A DNA stretch of 64,000 bases from CALKZN01 sp050633785 (lineage in GTDB: Bacteria; Pseudomonadota; Gammaproteobacteria; Arenicellales; Arenicellaceae): positions 1 to 64,000 of the forward strand of contig JBOEHE010000045.1 in the NCBI GenBank assembly GCA_050633785.1. Direction: 5' to 3'. The position numbers and the translations under genes were made by a program. Of this stretch, positions 46,102-52,852 are shown in pieces; position 1 is the stretch's first letter, and each line of letters starts with the position of its first letter. The notes beneath the pieces are model-generated. The model searched no databases and was not told the DNA's origin. It saw only the letters and a list, made by a program, of their open reading frames with translations.

Positions 46102-46935
46102 ATGAAACTATTATCTCAAACACGCAGTTTTAATGGGTGGTTGCAGCGTTATGAGCATCAGTCAAATACACTTGACTGCACTATGGTATTCGCAGCTTAC
46201 CTGCCACCCCAGGCAGAGCACAAAAAAGTCCCGGCGCTTTACTGGTTGTCGGGACTGACCTGCACTGATGAAAACTTCATGCAAAAATCAGGAGCCCAGC
46301 AACTGGCGGCTGAACTTGGCATCGCTATCATCTGTCCGGACACCAGCCCCAGAGGCAGTGATTTTCCACAAGAACATGACAGTTATGACTTTGGCTCGGG
46401 CGCAGGATTCTACCTGAATGCAACACAGGCTCCTTGGGGCCAGCACTACCATATGTACGATTATGTTGTCGACGAGTTACCAGAACTGATAGAAACAGAG
46501 TTGCCAATCAATGCACAACGCAGCATCAGCGGTCACTCTATGGGTGGACACGGAGCACTGACAATTGCTCTGAAAAACCCAGGGCGCTATAAATCCGTAT
46601 CGGCTTTTTCACCCATCTGCAACCCCGTCAATTGCCCTTGGGGTGAAAAAGCATTCAGCGCCTATCTTGGAACAGACAAAAACCAATGGCAACAATATGA
46701 TGCCAGCCTGTTGGTTGCCACAGCCAATGAACGCCTGCCGATTTTAGTCGACCAGGGCACAGCCGATGACTTTTTAACAGAACAGCTGAAACCTGAAGCC
46801 CTGGTAACCGCCTGTGAACAAGCAAACCATCCACTGGAATTGCGCATGCAGGAAGACTACGACCACAGCTATTTTTTCATTGCCAGCTTCATCAATGACC
46901 ACCTGCGTCATCACGCAACAGCACTGGGAGCCTGA
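46102..46935 (+). CDS. fghA: S-formylglutathione hydrolase
   Basis: Serine esterase releasing formate and glutathione from S-formylglutathione, 277 residues, usual length. Nucleophile elbow GHSMGGHGALTIAL; YWLSGLTCTDENFMQKSGAQ is the family signature; Asp and His of the triad are in DQGTADDFL and YDHSYFFI. It lies 31 bases after the dehydrogenase in the same operon. Also called frmB. Confidence 0.97.
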   Translation: MKLLSQTRSFNGWLQRYEHQSNTLDCTMVFAAYLPPQAEHKKVPALYWLSGLTCTDENFMQKSGAQQLAAELGIAIICPDTSPRGSDFPQEHDSYDFGSGAGFYLNATQAPWGQHYHMYDYVVDELPELIETELPINAQRSISGHSMGGHGALTIALKNPGRYKSVSAFSPICNPVNCPWGEKAFSAYLGTDKNQWQQYDASLLVATANERLPILVDQGTADDFLTEQLKPEALVTACEQANHPLELRMQEDYDHSYFFIASFINDHLRHHATALGA

Positions 46936-46993
46936 AAAGGCTCCCTAGCTCCCACCTAACTTCAGTCTTTTTGCAGGAACGGTAAAACCGTTC
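46926..46993 (+). terminator. Two hairpins after fghA
   Basis: GGGAGCC/GGCTCCC (46926-46932 with 46939-46945) encloses the fghA stop codon, and GAACGG/CCGTTC (46977-46982 with 46988-46993) follows 31 bases later. T tracts are weak (CTTTTT lies between them), so termination is probable but not certain. Confidence 0.45.
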
Positions 46994-47582
46994 ACCCCCA
47001 ATAAAGCACCACGTTTAGACTAATACTCAAGAATTGTTAATTTCTGTTAATTCTGTGCTACTATTTAGCGATAACATAACACCTGAAACTACATGCTGGG
47101 GGGAAAATTCAAACAGATTAACCAGATAAAAGGCACCTACAAACCTACCTTTTTAAAATAGTCTGAACTAACCACAAATCATTTCTTCATTAACCCATTC
47201 TATTTCAGTTATGCACTGAAAAATATGGAGAACACCCATAAAAAATTCACGACAATTCTATTAATTGAAACTGAACTAGAAGGAAGCATTGGAGAGAATA
47301 CAGGCCTGCATACACAGCAAGGCACTGACGGCAACATCATAAGCGATCAATGTCAGAGTCCTTTTGTATATACAAAGCCTTAAAGCTTACAGCCGGAACA
47401 GTAAGCGACACGCAATATTAAATTGCATATGCCGTAAAAAGATTTTCTAGTCGTTTGGTCAGGGCCAAACTATTGGCTGGAATAACGTGTAAAGAACAAC
47501 AATTGTATTTTACGCACAATTCCATCCTCAGTTTAGTTCCTGAGAAGTTTATTTGAATTATAAATTGTACGGAGGATTACTT
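46994..47582. other. Long leader upstream of the tail-collar operon
   Basis: About 590 AT-rich bases without a confident gene. Near 47035-47065 the motif TGTTAATT occurs twice close to TACTATTT, which could be a promoter; a GGGGGG run is at 47099-47104. A 52-codon open frame is listed separately. The length suggests a regulated 5' untranslated region for the following operon (inference). Confidence 0.4.
47225..47383 (+). CDS. Possible 52-residue ORF in leader
   Basis: An ATG at 47225 opens a frame of 52 codons starting MENTHKKFTTILLIETELEG and ending FVYTKP. It has no recognised family, no good ribosome site and ordinary AT-rich codons. It could be a leader peptide or chance. Listed only so that it is not overlooked. 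Confidence 0.2.
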   Translation: MENTHKKFTTILLIETELEGSIGENTGLHTQQGTDGNIISDQCQSPFVYTKP

Positions 47583-48089
47583 ATGTCAGAACCTTTTTTA
47601 GCTGAAGTCAGAATAGTCGGCTTTAATTTTGCCCCCAGGGGGTGGGCATTCTGCGATGGACAAATTTTGCCTATCAATCAGAATCAATCACTTTATTCCT
47701 TGCTTGGAACCACCTATGGCGGAGATGGTAGAACCAGTTTTGCCCTGCCGGACCTGCGCGGTCGGACTCCAATTCACGTTGGTAATGGTCACAGAGAGGG
47801 CCAGAAGTCAGGAGAAGAGACACATACATTAGCTGGCAATGAAATGCCAAGGCACACACATTCATTGCAAGCAAACAACTCAAGCAGCAGTCTCACCGAC
47901 GAGCCAACAGGTCATGTTTACGCTCAATCATTAGGCAGCTTAGCTTATGGCCCTCCCACCAATACAACCGCCTTGTCATCCCAATCGGTTTTCAATGTTG
48001 GTGGAGGACAGGCACATGAAAATATGATGCCCTATCTCGCTATAAATTTTTGTATTGCCTTACGAGGCTTATTCCCGTCTCGTAACTAG
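47583..48089 (+). CDS. Phage tail-collar (MdpB-type) protein 1
   Basis: A 168-residue protein starting at the ATG at 47583 behind GGAGGATT. It has the collar fold seen in T4 short tail fibre and in microcystin-dependent protein MdpB: MSEPFLAEVRIVGFNFAPRG, GWAFCDGQ, LYSLLGTTYGGDGRTSFALP and DLRGRTPIHVG, then the His-rich MPRHTHSLQ and the C-terminal YLAINFCIALRGLFPSRN. First of three tandem paralogues. These occur widely outside prophages; the function of the cellular forms is not settled. No other phage structural gene is present here. Confidence 0.9.
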   Translation: MSEPFLAEVRIVGFNFAPRGWAFCDGQILPINQNQSLYSLLGTTYGGDGRTSFALPDLRGRTPIHVGNGHREGQKSGEETHTLAGNEMPRHTHSLQANNSSSSLTDEPTGHVYAQSLGSLAYGPPTNTTALSSQSVFNVGGGQAHENMMPYLAINFCIALRGLFPSRN

Positions 48090-48101
48090 GAGGAAACCAT
48101 T

Positions 48102-48620
48102 ATGTCAGAACCATTTGTTGGAGAAGTCCGTATGTTTGCGGGCAATTTCGCACCACGCGGCTGGGCATTTTGCGACGGCCAGTTATTGGCAGTCAGCCAG
48201 AACGATGCGCTGTTTTCACTGCTCGGAACCATCTATGGCGGCGATGGCCGCACCACCTTCGGCTTGCCCGATTTACGCGGTCGAATCCCGATTCATGCAG
48301 GTTCAGGCCCAGGCTTAAGCCCCCGCAGGTTGGGAGCAAAGGGCGGCGCTGAAAAAGTCACCCTCACCGTCAACCAACTTCCATCACACACACACTCCGA
48401 GCGCGCCAGCAATAGCCCAGGCACCTCAAGCTCTCCCGCCAACAACACACTGTCAAACAATTTGTCAGCTGAGACGTTCACTACTGATATCAGCCGAGTC
48501 AATATGAGTAGCAGCGCTATTACCAACACTGGGGGAAGTCGATCCCATACTAATTTACAACCGTTTCTGTGCGTTAATTTCATTATTGCACTCGTCGGTA
48601 TATATCCAAGTCGAAATTAA
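48102..48620 (+). CDS. Phage tail-collar (MdpB-type) protein 2
   Basis: A 172-residue paralogue with the same architecture: MSEPFVGEVRMFAGNFAPRG, GWAFCDGQLL, LFSLLGTIYGGDGRTTFGLP, PSHTHSERA and the ending FLCVNFIIALVGIYPSRN. It is longer than copy 1 in the middle (GSGPGLSPRRLGAKGGAEKV). The RBS is AGGAGG, and 12 bases separate it from copy 1. The N and C termini are nearly invariant among the three copies, while the Ser/Thr/Asn-rich stretch before the C terminus varies, as expected if that part binds ligands. Confidence 0.9.
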   Translation: MSEPFVGEVRMFAGNFAPRGWAFCDGQLLAVSQNDALFSLLGTIYGGDGRTTFGLPDLRGRIPIHAGSGPGLSPRRLGAKGGAEKVTLTVNQLPSHTHSERASNSPGTSSSPANNTLSNNLSAETFTTDISRVNMSSSAITNTGGSRSHTNLQPFLCVNFIIALVGIYPSRN

Positions 48621-48630
48621 GGAGGAGCAT

Positions 48631-49146
48631 ATGTCAGAACCATTTATTGCAGAAATACGAATTTTCGCAGGAAACTTTGCACCACGTGGCTGGGCATTCT
48701 GTGACGGGCAGCTATTGCCTGTCTCTCAGAACACAGCGCTTTTTTCATTGATAGGCACGACCTACGGCGGGGATGGTCGCAGCACAACCGCATTACCCAA
48801 TATGCAGGGCAATACTCCCATGCACCCCGGCCGAGGCCCAGGGCTGACCAGTCGCAGGCTAGGAGAAAGAGGCGGCACTGAAATGGTCACACTTGCGGAG
48901 ACACAAATGCCCTCCCATACACACACTTTATCTGCATCAGAAGAAGATGGCACCCAGGGAAACCCGGCGACAAATACATTGCCAGGGGCTGGTGTTGACA
49001 TGTATTCACCGCCCAGCAACCTTACATCCATGTCATCGCAGATGCTTCCAGAAACTGGAGGGTCTCAAAGCCACAACAACCTGCAACCCTTCCTTGCAAT
49101 AAACTTTATTATTGCGCTGGTTGGTTTATACCCTTCACGCAGTTAA
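48631..49146 (+). CDS. Phage tail-collar (MdpB-type) protein 3
   Basis: A 171-residue paralogue starting at the ATG at 48631 behind AAGGAGGAG. Closest to copy 2 (shared FAGNFAPRGWAFCDGQLL and GRGPGLTSRRLGERGG), but the collar core is altered: LPNMQGNTPMHPG replaces the LPDLRGR of the others. Ends FLAINFIIALVGLYPSRS. The three genes and the next one form an apparent operon with ten- to twenty-base gaps. Confidence 0.9.
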   Translation: MSEPFIAEIRIFAGNFAPRGWAFCDGQLLPVSQNTALFSLIGTTYGGDGRSTTALPNMQGNTPMHPGRGPGLTSRRLGERGGTEMVTLAETQMPSHTHTLSASEEDGTQGNPATNTLPGAGVDMYSPPSNLTSMSSQMLPETGGSQSHNNLQPFLAINFIIALVGLYPSRS

Positions 49147-49164
49147 CGACAGGAGCACACTATT

Positions 49165-49596
49165 ATGAGTAAAATAAATAACCAGAGACGCTCCTTACTT
49201 AAAGGTGCGGCATTAACCGGAGCGGCTGCCAGCATGCCATTGAGTGCTGGCGCAGCTGTAACTCCCATTTTCGACAAACTACAACGGGACGAGTTTCCTT
49301 TACCCGACTTTGCTTCAGCAGTTGAAGACCTTGTATCCATTCAAACCGAAGACGGTTCAGTGTTAAACGCGACCATCGAAAGCGTCCAGGATATGGCTTT
49401 TGAATGCGCTCAGCACAGCAGGCCCAACTATTTGCGCCATTGCGCCAAAGTGGTTCGTTTTAAGCTTGCCAATGCAGAGCAGTTAAAGAATGAAGTCTAT
49501 CAAGTCAAACATAGCAAACTTGGCAAGATGGATTTACTCTTATCAGCCGTTCCGGATGCACAAGGCACCTGGGGACTGGAAGCCATTTTGAATTAG
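49165..49596 (+). CDS. Tat-exported DUF6916-like protein
   Basis: A 143-residue protein with a clear twin-arginine signal: NQRRSLLKGAALTGAAASM, cleavage likely after the Ala-rich stretch near residue 30. The rest (FDKLQRDEFPL, SAVEDLVSIQTEDGSVLNATI, MDLLLSAVPD) resembles DUF6916 proteins, small partners of collar-type genes; this assignment is by eye. Tat export implies a folded or cofactor-loaded periplasmic product. It ends the operon, just before a strong terminator. Its co-transcription with the collar genes suggests they too act outside the cytoplasm (inference). Confidence 0.7.
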   Translation: MSKINNQRRSLLKGAALTGAAASMPLSAGAAVTPIFDKLQRDEFPLPDFASAVEDLVSIQTEDGSVLNATIESVQDMAFECAQHSRPNYLRHCAKVVRFKLANAEQLKNEVYQVKHSKLGKMDLLLSAVPDAQGTWGLEAILN

Positions 49597-49613
49597 GCCT
49601 TGTCTGAAAATAG

Positions 49614-49648
49614 AAAAACGCCGCCGTATTTTTCTGCGGCGTTTTTTA
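49614..49648 (+). terminator. Rho-independent terminator of collar operon
   Basis: AACGCCGC (49617-49624) pairs with GCGGCGTT (49636-49643), followed by TTTTT. Strong and 20 bases past the last gene. Confidence 0.92.
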
Positions 49649-49697
49649 TTACCCAACTCCACACGACTCCTTAAATAATAAACCGCCAAAGTAACCC

Positions 49698-50165
49698 ATG
49701 CCACTGACTTTCCGCCCCATCACTGATTCGGATCGAGATTTTTTATTCACCCTGTATGCCAGCACTCGAGCTGATGAAATGGCCTTGGTGCCATGGAGCC
49801 AAGAACAAAAAACTGAATTTCTTGAAATGCAATTCCATGCACAGCACACCTTCTACCAGGAACAGTTCGGCGATGCAGAGTTCAACCTGATCTTGAATGG
49901 CACAACAACAATCGGCCGCCTTTATGTTGACCGTCGTGATAAGGAAATCCGCATTATCGACATCGCCCTTTTGCCCGATCACCGCCGACAAGGCTTTGGC
50001 AAACAACTACTACAAAACCTGCTTGATGAAGCCGCCGACAGCAAAAAACCAGTGACCATTCACGTAGAAAAAAACAACCCAGCCATGTCCTTATATCAAC
50101 GGCTGGGCTTTGAAATCACTGAAGATCAGGGAGTGTATAATCTGATGAGTTGGCAGGCGAAGTAA
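49698..50165 (+). CDS. GNAT family N-acetyltransferase
   Basis: A 155-residue acetyltransferase with the acetyl-CoA loop LLPDHRRQGFGKQLLQNLL and C-terminal NNPAMSLYQRLGFEI, both GNAT hallmarks. Substrate cannot be told. It follows the collar-operon terminator by about 50 bases and stands alone. Confidence 0.9.
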   Translation: MPLTFRPITDSDRDFLFTLYASTRADEMALVPWSQEQKTEFLEMQFHAQHTFYQEQFGDAEFNLILNGTTTIGRLYVDRRDKEIRIIDIALLPDHRRQGFGKQLLQNLLDEAADSKKPVTIHVEKNNPAMSLYQRLGFEITEDQGVYNLMSWQAK

Positions 50166-50267
50166 CCATTGATAAAGCAATGAATAGCAAACACACTACC
50201 CCAAATCTGGCCCGAATCAACATTTATAGCCATACCCACACAAACAAGCCGCCAAACACATTTCCTA

Positions 50268-50289
50268 ACAGCGGTTGAGTAACCGCTGT
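50268..50289. repeat. Nine-base-pair hairpin between convergent genes
   Basis: ACAGCGGTT pairs with AACCGCTGT around GAGT. No T tract on either side. It may be a shared structure ending both the GNAT and the FlaR-like transcripts, but is not a canonical terminator. Confidence 0.4.
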
Positions 50290-50401
50290 CACTCAAATCG
50301 CCACGATGCCAAGAACAAGAGTCATTGTGATTATTTTCATACCGCAGTCACCCTCATTATCATTGTCCAGATCAATCTTTTTCCAATGTAACCCATAGCT
50401 C

Positions 50402-50917
50402 TTAGGTTACATTCTGCTCAACAAAACCATTTAATTCAGACATTGATCGAATGATATGCACAGACTTATCAGTCGACATAGATTCCAGTTTCTGCATAAA
50501 ATCCGCATTCCAGAATTTTGGACAAAGCTTCAAAACCTTATAGCTCTGCACGGTGCCTTTCAAAACAGAACAACCATCAGGCCAACCCTCAGGCTTGACA
50601 AATAAACCTTTTAAGAACCGCTTTGTTACAAGGTAATAGCTGACACTATAGGGTAAATCTATATAGATTAATGTATCAGCGACACTTAAGCGTTTAGAAA
50701 ATGCATCAACAGGCCCAAAACCATCCATAATCCAGCGATCAGAAGACAATATTTTTTCATGCTCCCTATTATAAATCGTACGCTCTACTCTCTCTCCATT
50801 TTGTTTAAATTCAATTGAATCCAGTGCATACAATTGAATCCCCGTAGCTGATGCCAAACGCTTGCTTAAGATTGACTTACCACTACCAGGCTTACCGAAC
50901 ACGGCTATTTTTTTCAT
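50402..50917 (-). CDS. Adenylate-kinase-like P-loop protein (FlaR type)
   Basis: A 171-residue P-loop NTPase with Walker A VFGKPGSGKSILSKRLA, DSIEFKQNG and RWIMDGFGPVDAFSKRL, the pattern of proteins annotated as DNA topology modulation FlaR or AAA/adenylate kinase-like. Their true substrates are mostly unknown. It stands alone on the minus strand at the left shoulder of the AT-rich module; an orphan terminator lies directly upstream of it. Confidence 0.8.
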   Translation of the reverse strand: MKKIAVFGKPGSGKSILSKRLASATGIQLYALDSIEFKQNGERVERTIYNREHEKILSSDRWIMDGFGPVDAFSKRLSVADTLIYIDLPYSVSYYLVTKRFLKGLFVKPEGWPDGCSVLKGTVQSYKVLKLCPKFWNADFMQKLESMSTDKSVHIIRSMSELNGFVEQNVT

Positions 50918-50950
50918 ACTACCTCCGTTGTTTAAATGAAACCCCTGAGG

Positions 50951-50983
50951 CAGAAATAAAAAACCCGCCTCTTGGGCGGGTTT
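50951..50983 (-). terminator. Orphan terminator upstream of FlaR-like gene
   Basis: AAACCCGCC (50961-50969) pairs perfectly with GGCGGGTTT (50975-50983). On the minus strand it is followed by TTTATTTCTG after the AAA/TTT pairs, so it would stop minus-strand transcripts coming from the 51.0-51.7 kb region, where I find no gene. It may end an unseen small RNA or be a relic of what was here before the insertion. Confidence 0.8.
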
Positions 50984-51013
50984 GATAAATTATAAACGCA
51001 TCAAGAATCCCAC

Positions 51014-51046
51014 CATTCATATGGAATGATAATAATTCGAATTATT
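51014..51046. repeat. Pair of adjacent palindromes
   Basis: CATTC/GAATG around ATATG (51014-51028) and a perfect 16-base palindrome AATAATTCGAATTATT (51031-51046) lie side by side in the left flank. Such a cluster could be an operator or a recombination site; no protein is assigned. Confidence 0.45.
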
Positions 51047-51339
51047 TGCTGCGAGATATAGATATTCATGTATATATAGTGATAGAGGAATAAACCAATG
51101 TCAACAAGCCACTGAATATGTGAACATCTATCAACCAGCAAAATGCGCTACGACACTGCCTTAACTTACTAAAATGCAATCACAGTATGGCGAAATAGCA
51201 CGCCTTCTTTTGCAAGAGAGTATCCCCATTGACGCTTTGGTTTGGTTTATTTTTCAAAGCTGGCAGCCGAACTTTCTTTTCACTTTCTAAAAACTTAACA
51301 CAGCAACTGATAGTGCTTGCGCACTAAAAATCTCCATAT

Positions 51340-51366
51340 CGACAGTTCGATTCTGCCCTAGACACC
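51340..51366 (+). other. tRNA 3'-end-like fragment (possible att remnant)
   Basis: CGACAGTTCGATTCTGCC followed by CTAGACACCA resembles a T-arm with its TTCGATT loop, the 3' acceptor strand and CCA. The T stem pairs four of five, and the acceptor is one base short. No 5' part of a tRNA lies upstream. Mobile elements that use tRNA genes can leave such fragments, but no second copy was found on the right flank. Confidence 0.25.
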
Positions 51367-51660
51367 ATTTAAATCAATAATTTACATTATTTTCACCAAA
51401 AAAAACTCAAAAGATAGTTTGTTATCAACCTTGATTAATAATCCCCCTGCTACAAGAGTTCAGCACTCCATAGACATAAGAATTCACTTGAGCTATTATT
51501 TAGACCGATATCAGAAATAGCACCAATGCAACCATAAGTTAAACAATATCACCTCATGTTTAGCTGCAAGCAAACGCATACCCTCTTTCAGTGATGATAT
51601 GATCCAGAAGTAATATAACTTACATAGACCAGAAACCTTTTAGGGGGATTTTAGTAATTT

Positions 51661-52851
51661 ATGGAAGAAAACTTTGACGATATACTTGGATTGGTTAGGG
51701 AGGATCCCTCATCGGATAGTTTAGAAGAATTTTGCACTTTGGTCTCAAAAGAGTATTCAATGAACTCTTCATTTTCAACGGAGCTTGCCAAAATTCTGGC
51801 AAAAAGCGGACAAGCCCTATCAGCAAATTCACACTTTGATATCGCTTCTACAGGTGGCCCTGCATCATTAACAACGCTAATCCCCCCCCTGTTTCTCTCA
51901 AGCTCAGGCCTCTCTGTTTCCAAACTTGGTGTGCCAGGAAGGCCAGCAGGTGGCATCGACGTGATGGCTCAGATTCCAGGCTTTGAATACGAGCTATCTG
52001 TTAAAGAAATTTCTGAAATATTAGAAGAGTCGAAATTTGCTCATTTTAATGCAGGTGTGAATTTCACTCCTCTAGACGCTAAAATTTTTAAGGTAAGGAC
52101 TTTAACAAATACGAAAGCAATTCCTAGTTTAGTAAGTGCAAGCATCTTGGCTAAAAAGTTGAGCAGTGGAGTATCTCATGTTGGACTCGATTTGCGAGTT
52201 TATCCAGATGGAAATTTTGGCACAACAAGAGCAAAAGCCATGGAAAATGCTATTTTTTTTAAAGATGTAGCCCGCAGATTAAATATAGAAGCAACCGTGT
52301 TCATCACCTCTGTGAACGAACCGCCTCAAGATTTCGTTGGCCGAGGTGAAGCAATCCTCGCAATTAAGAAAGTCTTAGACGGGGAATGGAACCAACACAT
52401 AACGGATTGCCAAAATATGGCCATTTGCATTGCCGATAAAGCAAATAAAGCCAAGATTGCAAATACCAATAAAAATGACTTGAAAAAAGTATTTATTGCA
52501 CACATCAATTCACAAGGTGGAGATTTTCAAGGCTTCCTAGAAAAAGCTCACAGCACTGAAAAATTACATACAAATGAAGTCTTAGCACCAGAAAATGGTT
52601 TCATACGTTATGATCAACGAAAAATTAGAGATGCTATTGTGGACGAACAAAACACTTCTAAACAAGCTGAGGAATTTTGTGACCCATGCGGTGTGATATA
52701 TCGACAGCCCTTTGGATCCTTCGTAAGGGAGGGCCAGACGCTAATGACATTCCGACACCAAGGATCCAATCCTGAGAAATTCAAAAATAAGTTGGATCAA
52801 GCGGTCCATGTAGGAAAAACGCCAGAAAATGAAAGTATAGGAGTAATATAA
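51661..52851 (+). CDS. Diverged thymidine/pyrimidine-nucleoside phosphorylase homologue
   Basis: A 396-residue protein of the DeoA/AMP-phosphorylase family, shorter than DeoA (about 440). The alpha domain, glycine-rich STGG loop (63-66), GGID (97-100) and PGF motifs, and the segment ASILAKKLSSG are clear, as is the C-terminal beta-hairpin domain (about 345-396). By eye, the residues matching the base-binding trio Arg171, Ser186 and Lys190 of E. coli DeoA are kept (Arg146, Ser161, Lys165), but the Lys84-His85 pair before STGG is Ile61-Ala62. So it may bind pyrimidines without ordinary phosphorolysis (inference). First gene of a three-gene operon; its stop is one base before the next start. Confidence 0.75.
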   Translation: MEENFDDILGLVREDPSSDSLEEFCTLVSKEYSMNSSFSTELAKILAKSGQALSANSHFDIASTGGPASLTTLIPPLFLSSSGLSVSKLGVPGRPAGGIDVMAQIPGFEYELSVKEISEILEESKFAHFNAGVNFTPLDAKIFKVRTLTNTKAIPSLVSASILAKKLSSGVSHVGLDLRVYPDGNFGTTRAKAMENAIFFKDVARRLNIEATVFITSVNEPPQDFVGRGEAILAIKKVLDGEWNQHITDCQNMAICIADKANKAKIANTNKNDLKKVFIAHINSQGGDFQGFLEKAHSTEKLHTNEVLAPENGFIRYDQRKIRDAIVDEQNTSKQAEEFCDPCGVIYRQPFGSFVREGQTLMTFRHQGSNPEKFKNKLDQAVHVGKTPENESIGVI

Positions 52852-52852
52852 G

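Larger units (their letters stand above)
50984..51660. other. Gene-free left flank of the three-gene module
   Basis: Some 680 AT-rich bases. Contains two adjacent palindromes near 51014-51046, a tRNA-3'-end-like sequence at 51340-51366, and a short 38-codon frame at 51174-51290 with no recognisable family. The ribosome site AGGGGG (51643-51648) lies about a dozen bases before the first gene, a rather long spacing. No integrase or transposase remnant recognised. Confidence 0.5.

Noticed and set aside
47583..49146. Prophage or tailocin based on tail-collar domains
   Set aside because: Only collar-type proteins are present; no capsid, terminase, sheath, baseplate, lysis or integrase gene is near, and such proteins are common in cellular operons.
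51174..51290. 38-codon plus-strand frame (starts MQSQYGEIARLLL)
   Set aside because: Protein-like but very short, with no ribosome site, no partner and no recognised family; kept only as part of the flank description.
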